A stretch of 64,000 nt of DNA from Zopfochytrium polystomum (Eukaryota; Chytridiomycota; Chytridiomycetes; Chytridiales; Chytridiaceae). Of this stretch, positions 12,015 to 23,128 are shown one piece after another. The stretch spans positions 434,001 through 498,000 of the forward strand of contig JAIVFJ010000009.1 in assembly GCA_025765615.1 (NCBI GenBank), written 5' to 3'. The notes below the pieces were generated by a model. It saw only the letters and a list, made by a program, of their open reading frames with translations. It had not been told where the DNA came from and ran no database searches. The first letter of the stretch is position 1, and the number at the start of each line of letters is the position of its first letter. The position numbers and the translations under genes were made by a program.

Positions 12015-12806
12015 TCAGTTGCCGGCCGCTGGTCGAGGGGCCCTCGGGCGGTACCCAGGCACACGCTCAGTGGTGACGACCTGAGGGTTGACAACTTGAA
12101 CGCCCGGAATTTCAAAGTTAAGAGCTTTCAGAAGTGCCTGTTGGTGTAGGAGTATTGGATGACATAGACGAAACAAAATACGTCAAGTTCAGGCCGCGTA
12201 GCTTGGAAAAATTAATACGCACCGCCGTGTCGGGGTCGACTTCAATAGTGTCAACGGCAAGTGCCGAGACGTCCGGAACGTAGTTGTCCTTCCGCTCACG
12301 CTCCTCTTCCTGAAGCTTGTAGGAAATGCCACGCACCGGGCCCTTCTGGATGCGCTTCATCAGGTGAGTAGTGAAACCTGCGATCTTGTTGCGAAGGCGC
12401 TTGGAGGCAATGATGGCGACTTCATCGGCGATCTTCTTGTTGGTCTGGAAGTCGTACGTGAGGCGAGGGTAGTACTTCTCAATGATGACCCTCGCGGCCT
12501 TCTTTACGGTCTTGGTGCGGACGCGGCCCTAAGAGAGATCCAGCGTTATCAACAAGAACGGTGATAGTGAAATTGGCATGAAAAGTTGTAGATCGACGAT
12601 CGCAAGCTGAGGTTCTGCTTGCTGACTTGCGCATCGTCCGAAGCATCCCGACCCATTCCATCCCATCCACCGTCTCCACCGATTGCCCGCCACCGGAGAT
12701 TATCTGGCAACAGCCAAACACTGCTGGTAACAACGGCCGATCTGCTGCGCTGGGCTGAGGGCCAGTGTGGAGTCGCAGTGGTAGTGGATGAAACGCTGCT
12801 TACCAT
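12015..12806 (-). CDS. RPS17: 40S ribosomal protein S17 (eS17)
   Basis: Small-subunit ribosomal protein. Exon 1 is only the start codon (12806-12804), followed at once by a 275-bp intron. Exon 2 (12528-12223) opens [20 protein letters not shown] and runs through [20 protein letters not shown] and [10 protein letters not shown] to VDPDTA. After an intron with acceptor at 12138, exon 3 (12137-12015) supplies the variable tail ending RPAAGN. Total is 143 residues, the normal eS17 length of about 130-145. The intron placed directly after ATG is typical of ribosomal protein genes. The first intron overlaps the upstream edge of the divergent urease-accessory gene. Confidence 0.95.
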
Positions 12807-12915
12807 GGTTGGCGGTTTGTGGAGAGTTTGCTTGTTGGGTTCAAGAAATTCGATGAGCAGCTGGACCAAAAGACTGTCCCTTGTCAAGCAGGCATTGCGA
12901 CCCGCAATACGCAAT

Positions 12916-13886
12916 ATGCAGGGCCTCCCTGAGGAGTGGAGCCTCCTTATGCTGGCTGACTCGGGCCTTCCAACTGGTGGATTTGTCGCGTCATCTGGAC
13001 TGGAGGCCGCCATTCAGACGCTGCATCTGTCAGCGGGAAAGTATGCTGGTGGGAAACTGGAGCAGTTCTTCGCATCTTCAATTCAAGCTGCTGCTCTCCA
13101 ATGTCTCCCGTACATTTCGAACACGTGGGAGGCGATGGCTGAATTCTGTGGAAAGACCTCGTCGATCAACGATAGTGCTCTTGAAATGGACGGCGAAAAT
13201 GAGGCAGTTTCGGTCTTAACGGGGCTGGATAAATCTTATGATGCCCTGCTGGCAGGAAATATTGTATCGAGACGCGCATCACGAGCGCAAGGAAACGCCT
13301 ACTTAGCGCTTCTCGATCGCGGTTTACCCATTAAAGGTGAACGTTTAGAAGTGGTGAAACTGTTTCGTAAGACCGTGCGGGTAGGTGAAATAGTCTAGGT
13401 GTATGCCTCTGCTAAACAGAACTCAGGGGGAAAGAGCTCCGGGACATTTGCCCGTTGCTTTCGGCCTCGCCGCATTCTTAATGAATATACCTTTGGGTAA
13501 GGCTTGTTCCTCCTTTTGAAAGCTTACGTCGATCTTCGCAGAACGGTCATTGAATTTGTTCCTGTTTCAACATACTCGATCGCTAACCTCGGCAGCGGTT
13601 CGACTAAATGTTGTTGGACCTTACCGAGGCCAGCAAATCCTTGCTGATCTTTCTTCTGTGTGCAGTCGTGCAACTCGCAATTACGCCAATCGAGTGTCGT
13701 ACAGCCGTTCCAGTGTGCATTCCTATTCTGATTTTTGGAGCGGCTGGGATGACGAAAGCTCACAAATGCCCTGTCCAAACCGATACGTGAAGTTTGCGGA
13801 AGCAGAGGCATCCACGACCGCGCCAATCATTAGACATTATTCAAGGAAATCACGACAGGCTCTACACCCGGCTCTTTAACTCTTAA
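12916..13886 (+). CDS. ureF: Urease accessory protein UreF
   Basis: UreF works with UreD and UreG to load nickel into urease. The start used is ATG 12916, giving MQGLPEEWSLLMLADSGLPT; GGF and SSGLEAA follow, the UreF hallmark. Introns lie at 13381-13426 and 13497-13541. The spliced frame continues GHLPVAFGLAAFL and then SLNLFLFQHTRSLTSAAVRL and NVVGPYRGQQIL, all family features. A last intron ending near 13834 joins the typical C-terminus (IIQGNHDRLYTRLFNS) with a stop at 13886. The donor of that last intron is ambiguous, near 13773 or 13788. The gene implies an active nickel urease elsewhere in the genome. It runs head-to-head with RPS17, and its start lies only about 110 bp from the RPS17 ATG. 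Confidence 0.88.
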
Positions 13887-14076
13887 GGACCTCAGAGTTC
13901 ATTTCGAGGAGGCCTATCTTCAGACACACCTGCAACCCAAGTCGGATTTGTCAACCGGCCAATGGCAGCCATCTAATATTAGATGACTTGAATGATTACT
14001 CTGACGATTCTTTGAAAGCACCCTGCTGCGTTGGGCGGAAATATTCTGTGATCCAAAGAGGGAAAGGGGAAATCAG

Positions 14077-14334
14077 TCAAATCGAATAATTCTCCTTCAG
14101 CTTTGAATCAGTCTTCGAAGTGAAAACTTTCTCACCGCAAACACTGCACATTTGAGCAAAGATGCACTGCGAAAGCACCACCCTGCTTTGGCGACGAACC
14201 CCTTTACCCCCCTTCCTGCCCAAGAAGTGCAAATGTTTTTGTGCTGGCGGCAGGGCTGCTTCAGCGGCGGCTGGGCAGGCTGTGCGTGATTGGCCGTAAG
14301 GTCGACGTTGCATGGCCTGCGGACCCAGATGAAC
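14077..14334 (-). CDS. Possible small CxxC-containing ORF
   Basis: A minus-strand frame (ATG near 14313) of roughly 80 residues ends in a segment with a CSVCGEKVFTSKTDSKLKEN pattern, faintly like a small single zinc-binding module. It is Ala/Gln-rich before that. It lies between UreF and the oxygenase gene. No intron or start can be confirmed, so it may be chance. Confidence 0.2.
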   Translation of the reverse strand, partial: VHLGPQAMQRRPYGQSRTACPAAAEAALPPAQKHLHFLGRKGGKGVRRQSRVVLSQCIFAQMCSVCGEKVFTSKTDSKLKENYSI

Positions 14335-14483
14335 CCGCTCCGCAGCCAAGCTCGCAGCACCCGCTGCACTGGGAGCGGCGCCGGTTGTGATCACCAGTGC
14401 AATAGATTTATTATAGCTGATTAGGTAGATAATGGTAGAGTTGAACGGCAATTCATAGTAAATATTTATTAAGATGGCAGAGC

Positions 14484-15410
14484 TCAGTTGTCGGGAACCG
14501 CCACTGGGGCACCAGTGGGTGCCGGCAAGCACTCGAACATGACGTCCGTTCGGATTGTGTACTTGACACCGGCCGTGACCTCGGCGCCTTCGTGGAACAC
14601 TCTATGGTCAAACACAACCGACCTCCCGCCATCCACCTCCATCATACCATACTCCCCCTTTTCGTCCTCTTCAAACCACATGGTCGTCCGCCCACCCTCG
14701 CAGCCCCCTTCCTCCCCCAAGTACACCTGCAAAGTCAGCACGCTCTCCTCCGACCCGTCTTCGCGGCGGTATCTCCCATCTCTGTGTGGCGCGAACCTGT
14801 CGCCTGGTTTGTACTTGAGGAATCGCAGCCGCTCGTTCAGCCGCACCGCGCGGCGGCCTGCGGCGTCGGTGAACGGCAGGGCTCCGGCGGCGGTAAGGCG
14901 CGACCACAGTTCGGCGGCGAGGCGTGGCGAGTCCACGATTCGCCGCAGCGACGACCGCACCTCGGGCGCTAGCAGCTGTGCGCCGCCGCCGACGTTGAGG
15001 AGTGCCGGTGCGTAGCCGAGCCGCTCAGTCGCGGCGACGAGTGCACGGCACTCAGCGGCGCTGAGGAGCGGGCTGACCGTGTACGCGAGCTGTGTTGGAG
15101 TGGGCAGGCGCGGCACGAGCCGCCTGTCGGCGGAATCGGTGGGAGCCGTAGTCGGCGGGGCAATCGTTGCTGCAATAGCAGTGTGGAGTGGCGGCGGCAG
15201 GGCGGCGAGGATGGCGGGAGGGTACCGGCGGACGGGACCGATCGCAGCGATGGTCGGCTTTGGATAGTCACTGTTGTCAAGGAGCGTGTGGATGGGGTCA
15301 TCTACGAGGGGGTCGACGTACTCGTTTACGACAAGGGCGTTGGCGTCTGATCGTGCCCGCATCTCCTTTCCCTTTGGTTTATTCCACTTGCCGGGCTTGC
15401 CATTCCACAT
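14484..15410 (-). CDS. 2-oxoglutarate/Fe(II)-dependent oxygenase (prolyl-4-hydroxylase-like fold)
   Basis: A single-exon frame of 308 residues from ATG 15410. The C-terminal third is a double-stranded beta-helix dioxygenase core. The iron ligands are the His and Asp of FAPHRDGRY (about residue 207) and the His of VFHEGAEV (about 271); the Arg of YTIRTD (about 286) would bind the 2-oxoglutarate carboxylate. LRFLKYKPGDRF and LTLQVYLGEEGGCEGGRTTM fit the P4H/2OG-FeII_Oxy_3 family. The N-terminal 110 residues are proline- and alanine-rich and look disordered. No signal peptide or membrane segment is seen, so a cytosolic or nuclear hydroxylase is more likely than a collagen-type ER enzyme. The substrate is unknown. 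Confidence 0.85.
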   Translation of the reverse strand: MWNGKPGKWNKPKGKEMRARSDANALVVNEYVDPLVDDPIHTLLDNSDYPKPTIAAIGPVRRYPPAILAALPPPLHTAIAATIAPPTTAPTDSADRRLVPRLPTPTQLAYTVSPLLSAAECRALVAATERLGYAPALLNVGGGAQLLAPEVRSSLRRIVDSPRLAAELWSRLTAAGALPFTDAAGRRAVRLNERLRFLKYKPGDRFAPHRDGRYRREDGSEESVLTLQVYLGEEGGCEGGRTTMWFEEDEKGEYGMMEVDGGRSVVFDHRVFHEGAEVTAGVKYTIRTDVMFECLPAPTGAPVAVPDN

Positions 15411-15479
15411 GGTGGTAAGAGACTCAGATGTGGCGGTGAGGAAGCGATGAGTAGGCTGGAATCCAACTGCCAATTCGCA

Positions 15480-16150
15480 CAATGTTTGGCGCGGAGGCGC
15501 AGTTTCTTGACGAGGGTTTCCGATGAAGGCGCCCCTGCGAGATGTGGGTCATCCAGCACTCCAAAAGGAGCTGGATAAACCATTGGGCCACCGTGGCACA
15601 CATCACATTTGATATCGTTGCCCCCAGATTTGGCACATTGACAGCATCCCAAAAATACTGGTGACCTCCGATTGAACCTTGCACATTTCTTCGTAATGAA
15701 AGAAAACTCCTGCCAAAAGCAAATGTTGTTGTATGTAGAACACAAAGCACAAGAGACTTGTTTCTGAATCATGTCAAAATCTTGCCCAGTCATCTGGCAG
15801 CCTTGCCTCATATTCTCTATCAGCTTGCACAAGTTTTGTTAATAAAGTACAGAGGATTTTCCTTTTCAAAGGAGTCATTTTAGGATTTGCCCAAGTGGGG
15901 TTGGAAAACTTTACTCATTCCTTTTTTGACCCCAACTGCTCAAATGGACCACAAATGCAATCATTAAGAGAGAAGGTACCAATGGAGCTTGACATAGCAT
16001 ATACTCCACCAAGTTTTCCTGCGTTTGGGCAGTTCCCAGCTGGTGTACCTGCCGATGTCAATCTGTGAAAGCAGATGCAGCAAGAGCAGAAACAACAGCA
16101 GGAGCAGTTGTTCTTGTAGTTGTAAAAGCGAAATGACCGCAATTATTCTC
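15480..16150 (-). CDS. Possible cysteine-rich protein fragments
   Basis: Two adjacent minus-strand frames are unusually cysteine-rich. One (about 16142-15915) reads through a CSCCCFCSCC run and later DCICGPFEQLG. The other (about 15832-15480) contains CALCSTYNNICFWQ, FLGCCQCAKSG and KCDVCHGGPM. They may be exons of one secreted or zinc-binding cysteine-rich protein or a decayed gene. No splice junction between them is convincing and no family is recognised. Confidence 0.25.
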
Positions 16151-16199
16151 TCAGATAAGTGCCACAATGAAAGGGTCAGGTACTGCTGCAGAAATGGTC

Positions 16200-19115
16200 T
16201 CTCAGGTATGCCTCCTCCTCCCTGGTTGTTGGTTCCTGTGGCCTCTGGTGGGCCTGGTCTTCACTGAGTTCAGACCCTCTTTCTCTCAGATTAATGCCTG
16301 TGATGTCATGGTGCCACATTTGGGTGAGGGAGTGGGTGTTAACCTTCCTTGCTTCTAAGAAAGGGGATTCCTCTGGCTTGGTGAAGCAGATGTCTGTGTC
16401 CTAGTAGGATGAAGTAAGAAGAGTTCAACTGTCTCCCACCCCTGTGTGCCCCCTCCTTGGATTGAGTTGGAACTTCTCCTTGGAGTGAGCCAAGTTGTGT
16501 CTGGTTCTGTTAAGTGGAAAACAGTTCTGATTTAATTCAACAGACACCTCTGCACACTAACTGTTCCTTGCGTTTGCCCTTTGTGTCCAACCCCTCCAAC
16601 TTAGGGCTTGTCTTTGACAGAGAGGGAGCCTTGCTCTATGGTGGTGGCTCCAACAGACCGAGGTCTGGCCACTTTCCTCCCCACTCTCTTGTCTTCTTCC
16701 GTTGGATTGGAGTGCTGCACTTAGTGCTGCTCCCTGGAGCTTGCTGCCTCTTGCGCCTCCAGCATTGTTACCAGATTTCCCAGTCCCCTTTGGCTTTGGC
16801 TTGCCCTCCCATTTGTTGGAGTTTGCACACATTACCTCACCTTTTAAGATTCTCTGACCTGTCTTCAATAGTAAAGATAAGTTAAGATGGCATAAGGGCT
16901 GGTCCCAGTGTTATCTACATTTTTCCAAATCTCTGACACTGTACAAGTCCTTAGAGGTGGTTTCAATCCCCAGTCTGGGTAGACAACATCAGTGTGCTTC
17001 ACTCTCGCAATTTGATAGAAATGATTACAGGAGCTTGACAGGGAGCCTAACTTATTTCTTTGCACACATAACTCCATGGAAGTTCTGGCCAAATCAGCAT
17101 GATGCAACAATGATGTCATGACTGCCTCCTGACTCCTCAAAGTCTAAACTCTATCTCTCAGAGCTAAAAGGCTATCACCAAAGTCTGATTCCTGAGTCCA
17201 CCTGCAGGATAAAAGGGGGAGGCCCAGCAGCTCCAGAGAAGCATCATCCCAGATCCTGATCACATCTGCCTGCTCTCTCTCTCTACCCTTGAATACAACA
17301 AACAAAAACCATTATTCTTATCTGAGTCACCATACCCTCTACCTTGACCTGCGAAGCTCTTCAAGTTCTACCTCGGGTTGATACCTCGTTCGTACAGGGC
17401 ACTTTGCTCTTACAAGAAAAGGTTGTGTTCTGCACTCTAAACAGGACCAATCTGTCTGAGAGCATCGGCTCTCCATCTACTTTGGCAACAAAGTTTGCTT
17501 TGCTCTTAACAAGAAAAGGGCTCACACTCTAAACAAGCTTTATTGCTCCACGCCGACTCAAGTCTGTTTTTGCCCTTCTGACACACCAGGCACAATCACC
17601 AACACCATTGGGCCCACTCTGTGTCATGGACCAGAGAGCCCTGCACATTCTTTGCTAGACTGCCACCTTTTCACAGTTGCCTTTGATCTGAGTGTGAGAG
17701 TCTTCTCTTTGTCTGTAGTAAGAGAGTTTCTTTGTGTTTCTTGGGCTTCTTAAGACTCCAAATACATTGTCCTGTCTAGTGACCCCTAGACATCTCCTTT
17801 TTGCCCTTTTTCACCTTTCAGGATTGGTATTGTCCTTTCCGTCGAAAATCGAACACAAATAGGAGCAGACACAAATTGTGTGAGGATTTGGCTGCCGTGC
17901 AAGCGACTGCCACAGCTAGGCAGTGAGACGTGATGAGACAAGGGATTGGTCTATGGCCGAATGGTGGTGGAGAGGCACCTATCCCTCACTTCCACGACCA
18001 GCTCTAAGGAGAACCGCATTACTATCACTGTTTTGTGCCACGTGGAGCATCTATTTGTTGCGGGCTCACTGCTACCTGGGCGGTGCTGCAATGCGCTGCT
18101 GTTGTTTAGAGCAAGTGGCTACTGGTTGAGCTGCAGATGGAGACTGATGGTTGAAGCTTACCAACAAGAATGTTGGAATGGGTCACACTGCATGGGTTAA
18201 TGCGGAACAACTGTGACGTGCTGTGGCAGCAGTAGTAACAATAGTGTGAAAGGAGGAGGATGGAATGAAGCGCAAGCATAGCCATGGCAGTTACGCTATG
18301 TTGTAGGCAACTGCGCACCAAAAGTTACAGGAGGAGAGATGGCTGACCCTGGAGCACTGGACCCTTGGAGGCACGTGCAGTCTGACACCACTAGCATACT
18401 CAATATTGGGGGGGGGTTGCCTGCAAGGGCGCCGGAACGCTGGACACAGACGGGCAATGAGCAGAGTGCTGTCTGCAAGAAGCTGCTGAAACCAGGCGCC
18501 AAGTGTGGGTGCTGGCAACGGGAGTGGTGCTCAAATCAACTGCCTCACTGGGAGTGCACAGGCCACTGCTTCTTGACCAGGTCGTGCCTGGACGGCGGCA
18601 GAGAATGAAGGTGACAAGGCCAGCCCAGGGAATATGACAGATCACGTGTTTATTAAGAGAAAGTACTGTGCAGATTCACTGTGCAGATTTTTGTGTGCAA
18701 ATCCAAAAAAGGCCTTCTGTTCGGTTTTGAACAGTAACCACAATATTTAGGTCATTGCCTATTTGCCACCCATAGCCCAGGGTGAGGATTTAGAGAGCAC
18801 AGTCTCACACACCTCTCCCGCTGGTGGTCTGTCTTCAACTCTGATGAAGCGATCTTACGGCTTTGGAAGTGCTGCGACTGATTCTGACAGAGGGCACACG
18901 AGGTCAGTTTGTGGCACCAGCACAACATGAGTTTTTCCATTCTTCCACAGCAAGAATTACATAATGCACTGATTTGATTTCAAGTCGGAATCAAGTGGGA
19001 TTGGACTTGAAACCAAGTCCATTTAAAATGAGAAGCAAGTCGAATTTGATTTGGTTTCTAGTCAGTTCCCTAAGTTTTAGGGATACTGCTGTAAAGGTTC
19101 CACTATTTCCAGCCC
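16200..19115. other. Gene-poor region, unrecognised
   Basis: About 2.9 kb with no convincing exon on either strand. Base composition is more AT/GT-mixed than the neighbouring genes, and all frames break often. It probably contains old, decayed repeats, and it leads into the LTR-like repeat at 19116. Confidence 0.4.
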
Positions 19116-19442
19116 TGTTGAAGTTGCAGTGTAGAAGGCAACGTCGTGAGTGGAGGCAGCGTCGCAAGAAGGTGGAAGGGTTGAGGAATCGAGGCTTGAA
19201 TGGAGAACTTGTACAAGGGAGTGAGTGCAGCAGCGACCAAGGGCAAGTGGGTAAAGAGAGCTTGTTTTAGACAAGGACTGGCAAATTGGAGTGAGAGTGC
19301 CTTTTTTCAATAAGAAAACTCTGCCCAATTTATACTCCTGCAGGGAGGTTGACCAGTTTTCCTGTTTTGCCCATCTGAACAAGTTGCAAACTGCTTCAGA
19401 CAGGACTTTGCTCTGGGGAGGCGCTGCAAACCCCTTCCCACA

Positions 19443-19750
19443 TGTCAGGAACGGGGCAGGACAGGACAAGGCAGACAAGGAACTGAGAGGAGTGATGAAT
19501 GTATTGGAAACAATAATTCACTTGAGGGATGGGACAGGTCCCCCATCCCCCTTTTATACCTTTTGAGAGTCTTCCTTGTCAAGACTCAAAGAGAGTTCCA
19601 GAAAGAGCAATTAGTAATCCAATGATACCAATGATACCAATGACAACAAGACAAGTCAGGAAAGCAAAGAAAGTCCCAGAAGGTTCCCCAAGGCTCTATG
19701 AAGGAATATTCTAGAAGGTTCCAGAGGTTTCCAGAGGGTGATTCATAACA
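19443..19750 (-). mobile_element. Solo LTR of the Ty3/gypsy chromovirus family
   Basis: A 308-bp copy, TGTCAGGAAC to GATTCATAACA as read on the plus strand (TG...CA). It is flanked by the 5-bp direct repeat CCACA (19438-19442 and 19751-19755). The related repeat at 61793-62520 carries the uninterrupted site with a single CCACA, so this is an insertion with its empty site preserved in the same window. Compared with the full element's LTRs it lacks part of the GGTTCCAGAA repeats. Confidence 0.9.
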
Positions 19751-20225
19751 CCACAGAGGGACAGTGATTTGAAATATTCAGAGCATTTCAAATCAACCAA
19801 GCTCTGTGTGGAGCCAGTGTGCAAGCACTGGTCTCCCCCCGCAGAGAGGGGAAAATGATTTGAAATATTCAGGAGCATTTCAAATCAACCAAGGTCTGTC
19901 CAGAGGTCTGTGTCCAGTGACCAGTCTTCCCACAGAGGAAAGATGATTTGAAATCATCAGGGGCATTTCAAATCAACCATTCCCTGGTTCAACATTGGTT
20001 CAGACAAAGTCAGCTGACCTGGAGCTGCTGTGAGCTGCCCTGGTTCAACATTTCTCTGAACCCATTGAGTGTGATTCTAATCGCATTGTCCTTGCTGGCG
20101 AAGCTTTGGAAAGCAAAGCTAGAATCACTGCCGTCTTCACCTAACTCTTTTTGTTGGATTCAGATTAGGCCTTTCAGCTTACCCAACTTAGTGTAAGTCG
20201 CATCAACAGTGGCGACGAGGCCGCT

Positions 20226-20263
20226 GATTTGAGCCTAGGAAGCTGGCTTCCTAGGCTCAAATC
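20226..20263. repeat. Perfect 18-bp inverted repeat (hairpin) at the end of repeat R3
   Basis: The arms start GATTTGAGCC and end GCTCAAATC, pair perfectly over 18 bp and are separated by TG. The sister copy near 62487-62504 keeps only the inner 8 bp of the stem. Such a hairpin at an LTR end could be a termination or polyadenylation structure, or an inverted duplication formed during repair. Confidence 0.8.
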
Positions 20264-20269
20264 TCAACA

Positions 20270-20593
20270 ACAATGCTGCTGCTGCTGTGGCCAGCACACA
20301 GCCAAGACGCTGCTGTTTGATCGTGGCAGCCTGCAGCGGTAGAAGGACCTGTCAGCGGCATCTCCTCGCCGAGGAAAGGACATTCTACTAGAAAACATCA
20401 AAAAGACAAATGGGGGCTAGATCCAGCAATTAATGGATGGGGCTGAGAATAATGGAACCCTTGCTGTAATTGTTTCTTGTGTCGACGCAGATGCAGAACG
20501 CCTTGGCGGTCAAGCAGTTCTGGCAGTTTTTCCGCCCCGCCAACTCAAAATCGCGGGACAGCACTCCGCACTCCGTTTGCCTCGATCCCTTTC

Positions 20594-20641
<48 letters not shown>

Positions 20642-21090
20642 TCTCTCTCTGTCCCTCTCTCTCTCTCTTCTCTCTCTCTCTCTTCGAAAACAACCTTCGC
20701 TGTTTTCTTCATTTTTCCCCTGACCGATCCAGAGGAAACCACATGAACACAATAAATAGATGAAAAACGTGAGAACAAAGTGGATAAAATAAAATATAAA
20801 ACATTCTTCATTTCGTTCACCGCGCCGCCCGCAGCAAAGAAGCGTGCCACCCACCGATCTGCACAAGAAAGTAAAATAAATAAAATTAATAAACCCGAAC
20901 CCGCCAGCGTTCCGCGAGAGCGAGACGACTCCAGTTCGCACGCCCAGATCCACCACATCGCTGCCGGCGGCTCTCCACCGGACGAGCTGTGGGATTTACA
21001 CCTGAAAGCGCTTTACGCTGGGCCCTGCTACGGTTCTCTCGATTGCCTCGCCCTTGAGCACGAACGATATCCACCACATCTTCGCACACT
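20270..21090. other. Intergenic region with CT microsatellite
   Basis: A CT-repeat tract at about 20589-20690 dominates the centre. Frames reading Leu/Ser or Arg/Glu repeats across it are artefacts of the microsatellite. The right end probably contains the unresolved first exon and intron of the LONRF gene; an AG that could be an acceptor lies at 21094-21095. Confidence 0.5.
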
Positions 21091-21092
21091 GA

Positions 21093-23104
21093 CAGTGTCA
21101 GCATGGCATCCGGGCCACCCTCACCAGGCTACCGCTACCCTCCGCTCCCCCTCCCCAGCCGATTTATCCGCCGCCTCTTTTCCCGCTGATCCAAAGTAGC
21201 TTTTTCGACTGTGCTTCGTGCGGCGAGCTACTCTTCGAACCGTTAACCCTTCCATGCGGCAATTCGGTCTGTCGACCTTGCCTTCGGCTTCCAAAGCTTT
21301 CCGAACCGGCAGCTGCCTTGAAGACTCAGTTATTCGCCACAGTCCCCGATCTTCTCGAGCCAGGCACAGATCATGACCGCGCAGCATCTGCTGTGACAGC
21401 ATGCCTCGTTACCTACGTCTGCCCGGCCAAATGCTGCCGGAGAAGACACCAGCACCGCAGCGACCGCATCAATTGCACTCTTGCGGCCATTATCGACAAG
21501 CTCTTTCCACTGCATATCAGCGCACTGAAGCATGTCAAAGCGGCCGAAGAACTCGTCGCGAAAGCAGCCGCTCTGGCAACAACTGTGCCCGAACAAACGG
21601 ACGAAGTCTCAGTAGCCCAACAGCTCGAGCGTCAGGACGACTCAAAACTGCTGCACGGAAAGGCGCTTGTTGAAATCGATGCTGCGACGACTTTGGTTTC
21701 GGACCTCCAGAGCCCATACATCGTCAGAGCCAAAATTCTTTGTGCACAGGGTCGCTTCTCGGAAGCTATTTCCAGCGCCCAAACTGCATTCCGCTTTGAA
21801 CCCCAAAAATCGCAGGGGCATCGTGACCCAAAGGCTGATCGAGTTGCGCTATCGGAAACAAATTGGCGAGCCTGACGATACCTCATCTGGCCCCGGAGTG
21901 TCGGAGCTTATACCGGGCTACTGCCGAGACCACTCAGTCCTCCAAGCACAGTACCGAAGAAAAGGCATGGCGCAACGTTGACCCAACGATTCTATCGGAT
22001 CTGCAAGCGGAGCTTGAATGTAACCTTTGCATGAATCTTATGATGTCTCCTATAACAAGTCCGTGCGGTCACTCTTGGTGCCGAGCATGTGCCCTGCGGT
22101 CACTCGACCACAGCCGCCGTTGCCCACTGTGTCGCACGATCATGCCAGGAGTTGGCTACGCATTGAGGAGACCAGTCACAAAAGCCCTCGAAAATCTATG
22201 CCAACTTCAAATATCTAAACCAGCACACCCTGCTGAGATACCCTCAGTTGAGAAGCCATTTGAAATCGCGGTCTTTGTATGTTCACTCGCCTTTCCTGAA
22301 TCGTCTCCAAGCTTTCACATATTTGAACCAAGATATCGGGTAAATATCTAAATGTCCTCAGTGATTGGGAAACTTATCCATTGTTCGCTCCCAAGGTCAT
22401 GATCGAGGAATGCTTGCGAGGCTCCAGGCGCTTTGGCATTTGCTTGCCGGAGCGAAGTCTTTTCACACCAGCCTCCTACGTGTCGTGTGGAACAGTATTG
22501 GAAATCACTCATTCTGAAGCAGTGGATGATGACAAAGTAATGACATCGCTGGGCGTGCTTCCAAGATACATTGTCAACACCTCGGCAGTGCACCGTTTCC
22601 AAGTGCTCTCGCGACGTCAAACAGCGGAAGGACTTGACTATGCAACCGTAGTGAGGATCGAAGACGTGGATGGAGAGGATGTCGGATTCGAAAAGCCTGG
22701 TTCGTGTTTGCCTAGAAGTTTATCTTGGATTGACATTCGTTATTCAGGATCCTGGGATCCCATCTCGTTGGCATCCAACCTACTTAGAACAAGATCATTT
22801 CTTATCGCGCTCCTTGAGTCTTTACCTTCACACGTAAAAACCATGTTTCTAAGCCAAAATAAACCTATCCCGTCCGACCCCGCTGCTTTCACTTTCTGGC
22901 TCGCGAATATTCTCCCACTACACCCGTAAGTTTGCTGTCATCTCTGTCTCATTGGATTCTTATACAGCCGTTCTCACTCCTTGTCTTAGTTACCAAAAGT
23001 ATGAGTTGTTGCCCATGACAAGCGTGGCTGAAAGGCTTGAAAAACTTGTTGCTTGGATTAGCCTCATTGCCCCGATCCGATCGCCTTCTAGGGACAGCGA
23101 TTGA
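21093..23104 (+). CDS. LON-domain and RING-finger protein (LONRF-like ubiquitin ligase)
   Basis: Domain order matches the LONRF family. A first, degenerate RING-like segment (FFDCASCGELLFEPLTLPC, from about 21205) is followed by a helical TPR-like stretch to about 21800. Then comes a complete C3HC4 RING at about 22010-22137 (ECNLCMNL, SPCGHSWCRACA, RCPLCR), and last a LON substrate-binding domain beginning FVCSLAFPESSPSFHIFEPR. Introns fit at about 22340-22397 and 22928-22988; another must lie near 21800-21920, because the frame changes there. The stop is at 23102-23104. The RING implies E3 ubiquitin ligase activity and the LON domain substrate recognition; no ATPase or protease domain is present. 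The first exon is not resolved because the frame of the first RING has a stop at 21090. Confidence 0.82.
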
Positions 23105-23128
23105 TCCTCTTTTTTTATTACATTTCTC

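Larger units (their letters stand above)
19116..20269. repeat. LTR-like repeat (family R3) split by a solo LTR
   Basis: This sequence begins TGTTG and ends CAACA. It matches 61793-62520 over most of its length, for example the shared blocks GAAAACTCTGCCCAATTTAT and TTGACCAGTTTTCCTGTTTT. It is interrupted at 19443-19750 by a chromovirus solo LTR. Its 3' part holds three copies of a GATTTGAAAT...ATTTCAAATC palindrome and a terminal perfect inverted repeat at 20226-20263. No target duplication is found at its outer ends here, although the 61793 copy has one. It is probably a solo LTR of an unidentified retrotransposon. Confidence 0.65.

Noticed and set aside
20430..20760. Open frames encoding Ser-Leu or Arg-Glu repeats
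   Set aside because: Artefacts of the CT microsatellite at 20589-20690.
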